A stretch of DNA of 64,000 nt, taken from NCBI GenBank assembly GCA_017794825.1, contig CP051237.1, forward strand, positions 186,001-250,000, in the 5' to 3' direction. Under the pieces are notes generated by a model that searched no databases, was not told the DNA's origin, and saw only the letters and a program-made list of their open reading frames with translations. The DNA is from Pararhizobium sp. GTDB taxonomy: Bacteria > Pseudomonadota > Alphaproteobacteria > Rhizobiales > Rhizobiaceae. The position numbers and the translations under genes were made by a program. Position 1 is the first letter of the stretch; each line of letters begins with the position of its first letter. This document shows positions 53,042 to 61,931 of the stretch, piece after piece.

Positions 53042-53901
53042 CCGTCCATCCTCGGGAAAAGGCCGCGTGGGCGAACGGCGAGTATGATCAGGAAGGCGAT
53101 ATGGCCGGCGAGAATTTGCCAGCCCGGATTGATCTGCGCCCCTATCGATTGCGCCATGCCGAGGATCACGCCGCCGGCGAGCGTGCCCCACAGATTGCCG
53201 AGACCGCCGATGATGACCGCCTCGAACCCGAAGATCAGCCGGGCCGGGCCGGTTGCAGGATCGAAGGAGGTCCGCACGCCAAGAAAAATTCCGGCGATTG
53301 CTGTCACAGCGAGAGACAAGGCCATAGCCAGTCCAAAGACATGGCGACGGTTCAGTCCCATCAATTGGGCGATGTCCTGATTGTCCGAAACCGCCCGGAA
53401 GGCCCGCCCAAGCGCTGTTGCGTAGAAGATCCATTGCAGGCCGGCTATCACCAGCACCGCTGTCAGAAACATCACAAGCGGGAGATAGCCAACCGCCAGA
53501 CCGGCGATGTTGGCGCTCGCCACCTCGATGGAGCCTGCACTGAGCTTCTGCGGATCGGCGGAATAGCCTTCGAGTAGCGCGTTCTGGATGATTACCGACA
53601 ATCCGAACGTGACCAGCAACGGAGGCAGAATATCATCTCCGAGCGTCCAGTTCAGGACGCCCCGCTGCAGTACATATCCAAAGCCGGCCATCAGCGGCAC
53701 GACCAGAATAAGCGCTACGAACGGGTTCATCGAGAGAGCCGCAGTCACTGTCAGACCGAGATATGCCGCCAGTACGATCAGGTCGCCATGGGCGATATTG
53801 ACCAGACGCATAACGCCGAAAATCAGGGACAGCCCGGCTGCAAAAAGCGCGTAAAGCCCTCCGAGCAACGTTCCCTGAACAATAGCATTGATCCAGTCCA
53901 T
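53038..53901 (-). CDS. livH: Branched-chain amino acid-type ABC transporter permease LivH
   Basis: First membrane subunit of the Liv importer, 287 residues from the ATG at 53901. It opens DWINAIVQGTLLGGLYALFA, then GLSLIFGVMRLVNIAHGDLI, GRAFRAVSDNQDIAQLMGL (the cytoplasmic coupling loop) and FEAVIIGGLGNLWGTLAGGV. An upstream in-frame start would lie inside livF and is rejected. It is 4 bp from livF and overlaps livM. Confidence 0.93.
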   Translation of the reverse strand: MDWINAIVQGTLLGGLYALFAAGLSLIFGVMRLVNIAHGDLIVLAAYLGLTVTAALSMNPFVALILVVPLMAGFGYVLQRGVLNWTLGDDILPPLLVTFGLSVIIQNALLEGYSADPQKLSAGSIEVASANIAGLAVGYLPLVMFLTAVLVIAGLQWIFYATALGRAFRAVSDNQDIAQLMGLNRRHVFGLAMALSLAVTAIAGIFLGVRTSFDPATGPARLIFGFEAVIIGGLGNLWGTLAGGVILGMAQSIGAQINPGWQILAGHIAFLIILAVRPRGLFPRMDG

Positions 53902-53905
53902 TCCG

Positions 53906-54610
53906 TCAGGTCCCGAAATAAGCGGCGGAAATCTGCTCGCGGCTAACGTCGTCTGTCCGGCCTTCCAGCGAAACACGGCCCTCCTGCAGACAGTAGACGC
54001 GCGATGAAACCGAAAGCGCTTTTGTAATATCCTGTTCCACGATCATCGCGCTCATGCCTTCGCCGACAATGGCAGGCAATGACTCGTAAATCTGCCTGAT
54101 GATGACGGGCGCGAGACCAAGGCTGATCTCGTCGAACATGACGAGATCCGGGTTTGCCATCAGCGCCCTGCCGATCGCCACCATTTGCTGCTGGCCACCG
54201 GACAGGGATGTCGAGGGAACATTCCGCCTCTCCTGAAGAACAGGAAACAGATCATAGATCCGCTGAAGCGACCAGGCTCCCTTGCGGCCGGTCCTGCCGC
54301 CAATGATCAGATTCTCCTCCACCGACAGCGACTGGAACAGCTGCCGCCCCTCGGGCACCAGGGCTATGCCAAGGCCTGCGACCTGATCCGCCCTCAGAGC
54401 GCTGATTGGTCGTCCGCGATACGTGATCTGTTCCGCACGGTTCCGGATCAGTCCGGAGACCGAGCGCATCAATGTCGTCTTGCCGGCGCCGTTTGCGCCG
54501 ATGATCGCAACCACTTCGCCCGCCGCGACAGTCATGTCCACGCCATAGAGAGCCTGGAAATCTCCGTAGTGGGCGTCCAGCTTTCTGATATCCAGAATAG
54601 GCTCAGGCAT
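53906..54610 (-). CDS. livF: ABC transporter ATP-binding protein LivF
   Basis: One of two ATPases of the Liv importer, 234 residues. Walker A is IGANGANGAGKTTLM-like IIGANGAGKTTLMRSV, the signature is TSLSGGQQQMVAIGRALM, and Walker B is DLVMFDEISLGLAPVII; the last segment is diagnostic for LivF. The start at 54610 overlaps livG by 8 bp. A TTG at 54619 is the next in-frame alternative. Confidence 0.94.
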   Translation of the reverse strand: MPEPILDIRKLDAHYGDFQALYGVDMTVAAGEVVAIIGANGAGKTTLMRSVSGLIRNRAEQITYRGRPISALRADQVAGLGIALVPEGRQLFQSLSVEENLIIGGRTGRKGAWSLQRIYDLFPVLQERRNVPSTSLSGGQQQMVAIGRALMANPDLVMFDEISLGLAPVIIRQIYESLPAIVGEGMSAMIVEQDITKALSVSSRVYCLQEGRVSLEGRTDDVSREQISAAYFGT

Positions 54611-55331
54611 CGACTTCAATTCCGAGATAGATTTCCTTCACCTCGCGGCTTTCCATGACGGATGCAGGATCCCCCTCGGCAATCATCTTGCCGAAATCGA
54701 TGACAATCAGACGTTCGACCACCTTGAGGAGCGCATGTACGACATGTTCGATCCAGATGATCGACATGCCGGTTCCGTGAATGGCCTTTATTGTCTCGAC
54801 AAGCAGGTGGCATTCCTCTTCTGTTAGTCCGCCTGCGATTTCGTCCAGCAGCAACAGTTTCGGTTTTGCGCAGAGCGCGCGGGTTAGCTCCAACCGCTTG
54901 CGATCGAGCAGCGCCAGCTTCCCCGCAACGGCGTTCGCCTTGTCGAGCAATCCCGTCTGGTCAAGGACGTCCAGACAGGTCGATTCGGCTTCCCTGCCCT
55001 TGAGGTTGGCGCCCTGTGTCGCGGCCACCATGGCGTTTTCGAAGACCGTCATGTGCCCGAAGGGCTGCGGCACCTGGAAGCTGCGGGCCATGCCCGCGCG
55101 GCAACGCTTTGCAGCGCTGTCGTGAGTCACATCACGACCGTTGTACTGGACACGCCCGGAACTCGCCGCAACGGTTCCGGTAATCAGGTTGAACATCGTC
55201 GTCTTGCCGGCGCCGTTCGGCCCGATAACGCCCAGCGCCTCGCCCTGTCTGAGGGAAAAGGTCAGGCTGTCAGCGACGACGATTGCGCCATAAGATTTGC
55301 ATACGCCTGAAAGGCCAAGGATTTCTGACAC
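54603..55331 (-). CDS. livG: ABC transporter ATP-binding protein LivG
   Basis: The other ATPase of the Liv importer, 242 residues. Walker [17 protein letters not shown] and Walker [17 protein letters not shown] are intact. The LSGGQ signature region reads [16 protein letters not shown], the degenerate form common in LivG. The start is GTG. A 54-bp gap separates it from the damaged binding-protein gene. Confidence 0.93.
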   Translation of the reverse strand: MSEILGLSGVCKSYGAIVVADSLTFSLRQGEALGVIGPNGAGKTTMFNLITGTVAASSGRVQYNGRDVTHDSAAKRCRAGMARSFQVPQPFGHMTVFENAMVAATQGANLKGREAESTCLDVLDQTGLLDKANAVAGKLALLDRKRLELTRALCAKPKLLLLDEIAGGLTEEECHLLVETIKAIHGTGMSIIWIEHVVHALLKVVERLIVIDFGKMIAEGDPASVMESREVKEIYLGIEVDA

Positions 55332-55385
55332 GGGTTCCTCGTCGAAACAGTCGCCGCAGGCCCGAGAGACCTGCGGCGCGCTTTC

Positions 55386-56562
55386 TTACAAGAGCTGCAT
55401 TTCAGCCGTTACCGGCACTTCCGGGGCCGTCGCGTTGGCGACGATCTCCAGGTTCAGCCCATTGTCTCCCTTCTGCCATTGACCGCCGACAAGCGGCGTC
55501 TTGGTGACATTCTTGACCGGGCCGACAGACCAGTCGACAGGGCCGACGATTGTATCGAGCGATGTCGAGGCTATCGCCGCAACGATCGACGTCGCTGTAT
55601 CCACTGGCGAGATCCTTCGCGCTTATGCCGGTCAGCGACGAGGAGAAAGGATGGTAAGGCGACCACCAGACTTCCGAAGAGAGGCCGTTGCCTCGTTCGC
55701 CGAGACTGTCGACGACGGATGGGAACAACAGCGCCTTACCGATGGTGACGATCTTCGGATTGAACCCCTGCTGGGCGGCTTGCGCCCAGAACGTCGCAAA
55801 GTCCGGCGGAATCATGTTGCCGGTCACAATCTGGCAATTTGCTTCCTTGAAGGCGTTGATCTGGGCCGTGAAGTCGTCGGTCAACGGCTGGTAGCGACCG
55901 GGATCGACCAGCGTGTATCCTGCGGCGGCAAGCGGCTTGGGCAGTCCCAATTCAGGATCGCCCCAAGCGTTTCCGTCTGCGTCGTTGGGGAACAGACCGG
56001 CCACGGTCTTTTCAACGCCGGTGCCGTCCCACATGGCCAGGAAGGCTGCGATCACGTCCTCGAGCCCCCAGAAGAAATGATAGGTGCTCTCGAAACCGTT
56101 GGCGGGATCGCCGCTGCGACCGAAGAAATAGGGCTGCCAGGGGCAATCCGTGGTGATGCAGGGCACCTCGTTCAGTTCCGCCTGGTCGGCCACCGGATTG
56201 GTTGTGTCGGGCGTCGAGGCAGCGGTGATGATGTCCACTTCCTCGCGAAGAATGAGGTCGGACGCCACCTCTGCGGCCCGGTTCGGATTGGACTGGCTGT
56301 CCGCGGTGATGATCTCGATATTGTAGGTTCCGCCCTGCCCTGCGATCCCTTCGGCGAACTTCGCCCGGATGCCTTCCAGAACATACTCGTCAGCCTCGGC
56401 AAAGCCGGCAAGTGGGCCGGTTCGTGGACTTACATGTCCTACTTTGATCGTGCGGTCCTGAGCGAATGCGCTCTTGCCGCGGAGTATGGCGGGCGCGGCA
56501 AGGCCGATCGCGGCCAGTCCGCGGATCACCGCGCGGCGGTTTGTCGTAAAATGCGTCATCAA
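55386..56562 (-). pseudogene. Liv-type substrate-binding protein gene with internal out-of-frame deletion
   Basis: The binding-protein gene of the Liv importer. The first 321 codons read normally: a Tat-like signal (TNRRAVIRGLAAIG), RTIKVGHVSPRTGPLAGF, and a type 1 periplasmic-binding fold up to SSLTGISAKDLASG. From about base 55600 the frame turns into a 65-residue Arg- and Cys-rich tail unlike any binding protein and ends at 55402. The correct C-terminus continues in a different frame (SIVAAIASTSLDTIVGPV, then KTPLVGGQWQKG, ending MQLL at 55386). About 40-50 residues expected between the two parts are missing. An out-of-frame deletion explains this; a sequencing error would not remove so much. 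The transporter may lack its receptor. Confidence 0.8.
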
Positions 56563-56597
56563 ATCCTCCCTTATCTGATGCCGGATTTTTCCGGCGT

Positions 56598-57527
56598 CTA
56601 GCCTATGTCATCGAGCACCGTGTCAAGACGTCCGAGGAAGCGCGCTACCCTGGCGCGCGTCTCATCGGCTTTCTCCGGCGTCCAGGAATGAAACCCCTCG
56701 CCCGTCTTCATGCCAAGTCTGCCGTCCCTGACCAATTGCTCCAGATAGGGCGACGGGCCGGGACGATTTTCCAGATCGGCAAGCACGTTTTCGTGTATGT
56801 CCAGCGTCAGATCCGTACCGACAAGATCAGCGTTTTCCAGCGGTCCGAGAACAGCAAGCCGTCGCCCGAAGCAGGATTTGATCACGGTATCGACCGCCTC
56901 GGCATCGCATATTCCGCGTTCCACCAGGCTTATCGCCTCGCGCCACAGCGCATGCTGCATGCGGTTGCCAATGAAACCCGGCACATCCTTCTCCACGCGC
57001 ACGGGCGTCTTTCCGGCGCCTGCGAGCAGCCGCGTCATCTCTTCCATCGCCGCGTCGTCGGTCCATTCCGTGCGGATGACCTCGACGAGCGGAATCATGT
57101 GCGGCGGGTTCCACCAGTGTGTCCCGAGCGCCCGATTGCGGCGTTTCAGATCCTGCATGATCTTCGTAATCTGGATTACGGACGTATTCGACGCCAGGAT
57201 CGCTTGCGATGAAGCATGCGCCTCAACCTCTGCGAAGATCTGCTGCTTCAGCGCGAGTTTTTCCGGCGCAGCTTCAAAGACAAAGTCGGCGTGCTGCACG
57301 GCGTCCGGCAACGCATCCCTTAGGCTAACCCTCTCGAGGCATGCGGAAATCTCATTAGCGTCCGCTCCGAGCGACTCCAGGCTGGCGGCAATCCGCTTTG
57401 GAGCGTGTTGAAGAGCCTCGGCCATCGGATCGGTCAGAGCCACGTGATGGCCCGCCTTTGCGAGGGTCAGCGCGATACCGTGCCCCATGAGCCCGGCGCC
57501 GATCACTGCAATGTGCCGGTTCGCCAT
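56598..57527 (-). CDS. 3-hydroxyacyl-CoA dehydrogenase family protein
   Basis: An NAD-dependent dehydrogenase of 309 residues from the ATG at 57527. The Rossmann motif is VIGAGLMGHGIALTLAKAG, followed by FEAAPEKLALKQQIF, SNTSVIQITKI, and HWWNPPHMIPLVEVI; the C-terminal helical domain has DVPGFIGNRMQHALWREA. These are shared by 3-hydroxybutyryl-CoA, L-gulonate and carnitine dehydrogenases, so the true substrate may be a free hydroxy acid. It starts 4 bp after the SDR gene and ends 35 bp before the binding-protein gene, in one transcript. Confidence 0.9.
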   Translation of the reverse strand: MANRHIAVIGAGLMGHGIALTLAKAGHHVALTDPMAEALQHAPKRIAASLESLGADANEISACLERVSLRDALPDAVQHADFVFEAAPEKLALKQQIFAEVEAHASSQAILASNTSVIQITKIMQDLKRRNRALGTHWWNPPHMIPLVEVIRTEWTDDAAMEEMTRLLAGAGKTPVRVEKDVPGFIGNRMQHALWREAISLVERGICDAEAVDTVIKSCFGRRLAVLGPLENADLVGTDLTLDIHENVLADLENRPGPSPYLEQLVRDGRLGMKTGEGFHSWTPEKADETRARVARFLGRLDTVLDDIG

Positions 57528-57531
57528 CGCC

Positions 57532-58329
57532 TCAGCCCGCCGTATAGCCGCCGTCGGCGTAAAGGATATGGCCGGTGTAGAAATCGCTTGCTGCGGAGGC
57601 AAGGAACAGCAATGGCCCGGCCAGATCCTCGGGCTCGCCAAGCCGCCCTTTCGGCACGCGAGTCAGGAATCCGTCGCGCACTTTCTTCGCCTCTTCTGTG
57701 TCTTCGAACATCCAGGCTGTCAGCGGCGAACGAAAGACAGTAGGCGCGATGGCGTTGACCGTAATGCCGGTCGTTCCAAGTTCGCAACCAAGCGCCTTGG
57801 TGATTCCATCTACCGCTGCCTTCGAGGCGCAATAAGCGGTGTAGCCTGCGGGGTGCCCGAGAAGACCACGCGCGGAGCTCACCAGCACGATCTTGCCCCC
57901 CGTTCCTTGCGCTTTCATCTGCCGTGTCGCGGCGCGCGCCAAAAGCCAACTCTGAGTAACGTTGGCGTCCATGACGGAAGCGAAGGTTTCCGCCGCCATG
58001 TCGTCGATCTTCGCAACCTTGTTCATGCCGGAAGCGACGACAAGAATGTTGAGCGCGCCATAGGCGGACACCGCCCGGGCGACCATGTCGGCGCAGGTTT
58101 CTTCGTCCGCCGGGCGCGCATTGATTTCTATCACGTCAGCTCCGGCCCGCCGGCATTCCGCGGCGATTTCGCCGAGCGCATCCGCCGATCCGGCAGTCAG
58201 AACCAGCTTGCATCCGGCTCCGGCCAGGACACGGGCGGCAACGGCGCCGAAAGCTCCCGACGCGCCGGTGATCAGCGCGACCTTGTCCTTGACGTCGAAA
58301 AGCGACAGCGGGTTGGTGATATCAGCCAT
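57532..58329 (-). CDS. SDR family oxidoreductase
   Basis: A classical short-chain dehydrogenase of 265 residues from the ATG at 58329. It shows VALITGASGAFGAVAARVLA, a SSARGL segment with the catalytic Ser, YxxxK in YCASKAAVDGITKALG, and the C-terminal FYTGHILYADGGYTAG. It is 4 bp from the cupin gene upstream and 4 bp from the dehydrogenase downstream. Substrate unknown; context suggests a hydroxylated intermediate of a carboxylic-acid pathway. Confidence 0.92.
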   Translation of the reverse strand: MADITNPLSLFDVKDKVALITGASGAFGAVAARVLAGAGCKLVLTAGSADALGEIAAECRRAGADVIEINARPADEETCADMVARAVSAYGALNILVVASGMNKVAKIDDMAAETFASVMDANVTQSWLLARAATRQMKAQGTGGKIVLVSSARGLLGHPAGYTAYCASKAAVDGITKALGCELGTTGITVNAIAPTVFRSPLTAWMFEDTEEAKKVRDGFLTRVPKGRLGEPEDLAGPLLFLASAASDFYTGHILYADGGYTAG

Positions 58330-58333
58330 GGCT

Positions 58334-58678
58334 TCACCCTTTCGGAGGATAGGGAATGACAACCAGCATCTTGCAGACGTGGTTCGACCGGTTCTCGATG
58401 CGGCGTTCCTGGCCAGGTGGTATCGTGCAGGAGTCCATCGCACGGAGGACTTCCGTCTGGCCGTCCCACTCCAGGGTCATCTCACCTTCCAGAACAACAT
58501 AAACCTTTTCGAAAGGCGTTGAGTCCGGGCCCGCGCCACCGCCAGGCAGAAACTGTGAATAGCCGATCCACTGATTGGTCGGCCCTCCTTCCTCGAATCC
58601 CTGAAGGCGAAGACCGTGGACGTCCCAGTGATTGGGCGCCTCATATGGCTGCGCGTCCTCAAAACGCTTGATCAGCAT
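58334..58678 (-). CDS. Cupin domain-containing protein
   Basis: A small single-domain cupin of 114 residues from the ATG at 58678. Cupin motif 1 is replaced by a form without the usual His pair (GGGAGPDSTPFEKVYVVLEG), while motif 2 reads SCTIPPGQERRIENRSNH. With few His ligands it may not bind metal in the classical way. Small cupins in catabolic operons can be isomerases, decarboxylases or binding proteins, so no function is given. It lies between the cyclase-family gene (49 bp) and the SDR gene (4 bp). Confidence 0.85.
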   Translation of the reverse strand: MLIKRFEDAQPYEAPNHWDVHGLRLQGFEEGGPTNQWIGYSQFLPGGGAGPDSTPFEKVYVVLEGEMTLEWDGQTEVLRAMDSCTIPPGQERRIENRSNHVCKMLVVIPYPPKG

Positions 58679-58727
58679 TGCTGCGTTCCTCCCATGAACA
58701 GATTGCCGTCCTCCCGACAATCCTCCG

Positions 58728-59564
58728 TCAGAAACTCTCGCCAGCCTCGATCCGGTAATTCTGACCCTTGTCGATCATCGCAACCAGGCGAATGATACAG
58801 CCGTCGCCGCGGTCCCAGTTCCACGGGAAAAACGCGAAAGTGCATCGTTTGCCGGTCACGGCGTCGAGATCGCCGCCCACATTCTCGATCCCCAGTATGC
58901 CCGCGCGGAACAGCTTGTTGTGGACCGGCTCCCACTCGGGGAACGCCTCGTCCCAAGCAATGCCGCCCGACCATTCCTTGTACTCCTCGGCCAGGTGCGG
59001 CAACAGCGGACCGTTCCGGTGAGGACCGATGGCGGTCGCGAGCGGATGGTCGTTGGCCTGCGTGTCATGTCCGACGACCTTGACGCCCTTTTCGATCATC
59101 CAGTCGGCGGCCGAAGGCACCAGACCCGGACAGTAAGGGAAATAGTCGCCGTCCTCATACTGCTTGTGCCAGCCGGTATTGATAATCAGGACATCGTTCT
59201 TGCGAATAGCGTGACCGCAGGCCTTCTCAAGATCATCAGCAGTGATCTGCTCCCACTTCTCCTTCGGTATCGGCACGACCAGACCGGTGCCGAAGAAATG
59301 CGGCAGCGGAACCTCGTCGATGAAGGGCGTGCCCTGCACGACATGCGCAGGCGCGTCGATATGGGTCGTCACGTGCATGGTGGTTGTGAGCGTCTGGCTC
59401 AGGACGCCGGATTTCGCCATGTAATGCATGCGTTCGATCCGCACATCGCGAAAATACGGCCAGTTCGGGCATTGGAAACCATAGCGGTGGCTGAGATTGT
59501 AGAACTCCAGCCCCATGTCGTTGTCGGTATTGCCCTGGAATTCGATTCCGCGAATTTCAACCAT
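58728..59564 (-). CDS. Cyclase family protein (PF04199)
   Basis: A 278-residue member of the cyclase or kynurenine-formamidase-like metal hydrolases. The metal motif is TTHIDAPAHVVQG, here with Thr where many have HxGTH; other conserved parts are DVLIINTGWHKQYEDGDYF, FPYCPGL and VVGHDTQAND. Relatives hydrolyse N-formylkynurenine, isatin or cyclic amides and lactones. A strong AGGGAGGAA precedes the ATG and a GntR-type palindrome lies about 65 bp upstream, so this gene probably starts its own transcript with the cupin, SDR and dehydrogenase genes. Confidence 0.9.
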   Translation of the reverse strand: MVEIRGIEFQGNTDNDMGLEFYNLSHRYGFQCPNWPYFRDVRIERMHYMAKSGVLSQTLTTTMHVTTHIDAPAHVVQGTPFIDEVPLPHFFGTGLVVPIPKEKWEQITADDLEKACGHAIRKNDVLIINTGWHKQYEDGDYFPYCPGLVPSAADWMIEKGVKVVGHDTQANDHPLATAIGPHRNGPLLPHLAEEYKEWSGGIAWDEAFPEWEPVHNKLFRAGILGIENVGGDLDAVTGKRCTFAFFPWNWDRGDGCIIRLVAMIDKGQNYRIEAGESF

Positions 59565-59627
59565 TTCTTTCCTCCCTGGCCATTCACAGCGGATTTCAGC
59601 CGCAGTAATCGACGTCTCCTCGTCCCA

Positions 59628-59640
59628 CTGTATGATACAG
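59628..59640. promoter_or_regulatory. GntR-type operator candidate CTGTATGATACAG
   Basis: A perfect 13-bp palindrome (6-bp arms around G), 64 bp upstream of the cyclase gene in a 199-bp AT-rich gap. A related half-site (ATAATACAAG) follows after GGTGCACC. The form TGTAT-N-ATACA matches sites bound by FadR/FCD-type GntR regulators. No GntR gene lies in the window; it may be just upstream of it. Confidence 0.55.
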
Positions 59641-59763
59641 GTGCACCATAATACAAGCTATGTCAACTCGGTTTTCCCCGCTCGCACCGTATTGCGAACA
59701 AGACTACTTGTTCTGCACCGTCATGCAGGACAGTGATGAGCCGTCTCGCGACCATCCTTGAAT

Positions 59764-60732
59764 TCAACGGTCGAGCTTCAACAACGATCTTGCATTGTCG
59801 TAGCAGATCAGCCTTCGCTCCTCGTCAGACAGCGGTGTCGCCTCAATCCAGTCGCCTGCCTCCCTTGCCTGTTCGAACGGATAGTCGACAGAAAACAGAA
59901 TCCGACCAATTCCCATCATGTCGATGGAACAGCGTAAGGGCGCGTCTGCGCACATGCCGGATGTCGTCACCCACACATTCTGCCTGAAATAGTCTGACGG
60001 CTGCTTTTCGAGCCGCATCTCGCCCCGGTGGGATATCTCCCAGCGGCTATCGAGTCTCCAAAGCAGAAACGGAAGGGCCTCGCCAAGATGACCCAGCACA
60101 AGCCGCGCGTCCGGATAGCGATCGAACGTGCCTGCAAACACCAGCCGCAAGGCATGGGTCGCCGTTTCGACGGTCCATGACCAGACAGGACCGTAAAGCT
60201 CCGGGTGGTCGTGATACATATGGACGACTTCGGGCGGATTGTTCGGATGAATATAAATCGACGTCTGGAGATCGGAAACACGCTCCCAGAAAGGAGAATA
60301 CCGATCGTCATCCAGATAGGTTCCCCCTGTCTGGCCGTTGATCATGGCCCCCTGCATACCGAGATCGCGCACGCAGCGTTCCAGTTCATCGGCGGCCTCT
60401 GACGGGTCCTGCATCGCCAGATGCGCAAAGCCGCCATAGCGGTCTGGCCGTTTGGCGATTTCCTCGGCAAGATAATCGTTGACCTTGCGCGCGCGGTCGA
60501 CTGCGAGTGCGGTTCGCTTTTCCACCTGAACCCCGGGACCTGCGAGCGAGAGGATCGATTTCTCGATTCCTATCTCGTCCATGGCGGCAAGACGGCGTTC
60601 GCCGAAATCCATCAACGCTTCCCGCGCCTTGCCGAACAGCGCCGGACTGATGTTGATCGCCGTCGTACCGAAGTACTCCAGGAAATCCGGGTGCATGAAA
60701 TGCTCTTCAAGTGCGATTTTCGGCGTCTTCAC
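59764..60732 (-). CDS. Amidohydrolase family protein, gamma-resorcylate decarboxylase-like
   Basis: A TIM-barrel protein of the ACMSD/amidohydrolase-2 family, 322 residues from the GTG at 60732 (GAGGAGAG just upstream). The metal motif is KIALEEHFMHP (ExH), then SIYIHPNNPPEVVHMYHDH, LVLGHLGEALPFLLWRLDS and RILFSVDYPFEQAREAGDW with the final Asp ligand. These segments are closest to gamma-resorcylate and dihydroxybenzoate decarboxylases, which remove CO2 without oxygen. An aromatic substrate is possible but not shown. It lies 11 bp after the M24 gene. Confidence 0.88.
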   Translation of the reverse strand: MKTPKIALEEHFMHPDFLEYFGTTAINISPALFGKAREALMDFGERRLAAMDEIGIEKSILSLAGPGVQVEKRTALAVDRARKVNDYLAEEIAKRPDRYGGFAHLAMQDPSEAADELERCVRDLGMQGAMINGQTGGTYLDDDRYSPFWERVSDLQTSIYIHPNNPPEVVHMYHDHPELYGPVWSWTVETATHALRLVFAGTFDRYPDARLVLGHLGEALPFLLWRLDSRWEISHRGEMRLEKQPSDYFRQNVWVTTSGMCADAPLRCSIDMMGIGRILFSVDYPFEQAREAGDWIEATPLSDEERRLICYDNARSLLKLDR

Positions 60733-60743
60733 GGTCTCTCTCC

Positions 60744-61922
60744 TCAGAGCTCGAATATTTTCTTTTCGGTCTTGTGCAGGCAGTCCGAGACGCCGTTCTG
60801 CGTGATGAGATAGTTGTCGCAGATCACGGCGAACACCCGCCCGTCGTCGTAGCCCGGATGCACTGCAAGACACATGTCCTTCGCCAGCGGCATCGTTTCG
60901 TCGCGGCGGATCAGCGGCCGCTCCACCATCTCGCACCCTTGTCCGTGGGCATAAAGCCTGGTCTCTGGCGGCAGGCCCCTTTCCTGCATCCAGTTGTCAT
61001 GCGCAGCGGCGATCTCCGCCGGTTGGGCGCCCGGGCGCATCAACGCCAATGTATGAGCCTGCGCCGCCTTGACGGCATCAAAAGCGTTCGTAAGATGTTC
61101 GTCGGCCTGGCCCAGCACCATCGTGCGGGCAATTTCGACGAAGAGCCCACCCGGCCCGTTGATCTCGATGAGCAACGACATGTGATCGCCCGGCTCGATC
61201 ATCCTTGTCTGGAATGGACGATTGAGAAAACGCGACGGTTTTCCGAGCGGCGACGAAAGTCCCAGATAAATCCCCTGATCGCTGCCGAGCCGCCGGCCGA
61301 CCGCCTCCGCATGGGCGGCGACGTCGCGATCCGTAATGCCCGGACGGATGAAGTCGCAAACCTCCTCGAAGACACGGTCCTGCAAAGCCGCCGTCCTCTT
61401 GATCAGGCCAATCTCTTCCTCGCTTTTTATCGCCTTGGCGGAATCGAACCGATCCGTAGCGTCTACCAGAGCAAAAGCCGGCTCGGCCGTCTGCAGCGCG
61501 GTCATGATCGAGTGCGGCAGCGCCCCCGGCGCCAGCAATCCTATACGCAGCGCATCCGCGTCTTTCAGAGCTTTCACCAGCAGCGCGGCGTCGTAGGCGA
61601 TCGTGTAATCGATCGAAACGAAAGAGGGCGTGTTCAGCAGACGGCCCACACCCCGGTTTAGGGGATCATCGGCCGAAACCGGGCGATCTGTTCCGAAAGC
61701 CCCCATCTCGATGATCGTCATTGGGCGATCGCGAAAAAACACGACCGTGCGCGGATAACCATTGTTGGCCGGAATGTCGGTCAGCCAGCGGACGTAACCG
61801 CCCATCCAGTCCTCGCGCGCCTGCGTGACAATTGCATCGACGCCAAGCTCGTCCATGACGCCTCGCGCCACCGTCCAGCGACGTTCCAGTTCAGCGTCCG
61901 AAATCGGGGAATTGGTCTGCAT
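60744..61922 (-). CDS. M24-fold (creatinase / Xaa-Pro peptidase-like) protein lacking metal ligands
   Basis: A 392-residue pita-bread-fold protein with an N-terminal creatinase domain (RWTVARGVMDELGVDAIV) and a C-terminal M24 domain. In Xaa-Pro peptidases two metals are held by Asp, Asp, His, Glu, Glu. Here the equivalent residues read Glu253 (SLLIEING), Glu263 (LFVEIAR), His336 (RLYAHGQGC), His355 (LAVHPGY) and Gln375 (LITQNG). Only the His is kept, so a dinuclear metal peptidase is unlikely. Creatinase itself works without metal through a His, so a hydrolase of a small amide or guanidino compound is plausible. It lies tightly between the D-2-hydroxyacid dehydrogenase (9 bp) and amidohydrolase genes. 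Confidence 0.87.
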   Translation of the reverse strand: MQTNSPISDAELERRWTVARGVMDELGVDAIVTQAREDWMGGYVRWLTDIPANNGYPRTVVFFRDRPMTIIEMGAFGTDRPVSADDPLNRGVGRLLNTPSFVSIDYTIAYDAALLVKALKDADALRIGLLAPGALPHSIMTALQTAEPAFALVDATDRFDSAKAIKSEEEIGLIKRTAALQDRVFEEVCDFIRPGITDRDVAAHAEAVGRRLGSDQGIYLGLSSPLGKPSRFLNRPFQTRMIEPGDHMSLLIEINGPGGLFVEIARTMVLGQADEHLTNAFDAVKAAQAHTLALMRPGAQPAEIAAAHDNWMQERGLPPETRLYAHGQGCEMVERPLIRRDETMPLAKDMCLAVHPGYDDGRVFAVICDNYLITQNGVSDCLHKTEKKIFEL

Positions 61923-61931
61923 GACTTCTTC

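Noticed and set aside
53042-53434. N-terminal extension of livM into livH
   Set aside because: The extra residues are out-of-frame livH; the ATGA overlap at 53038-53041 gives a standard-length LivM.
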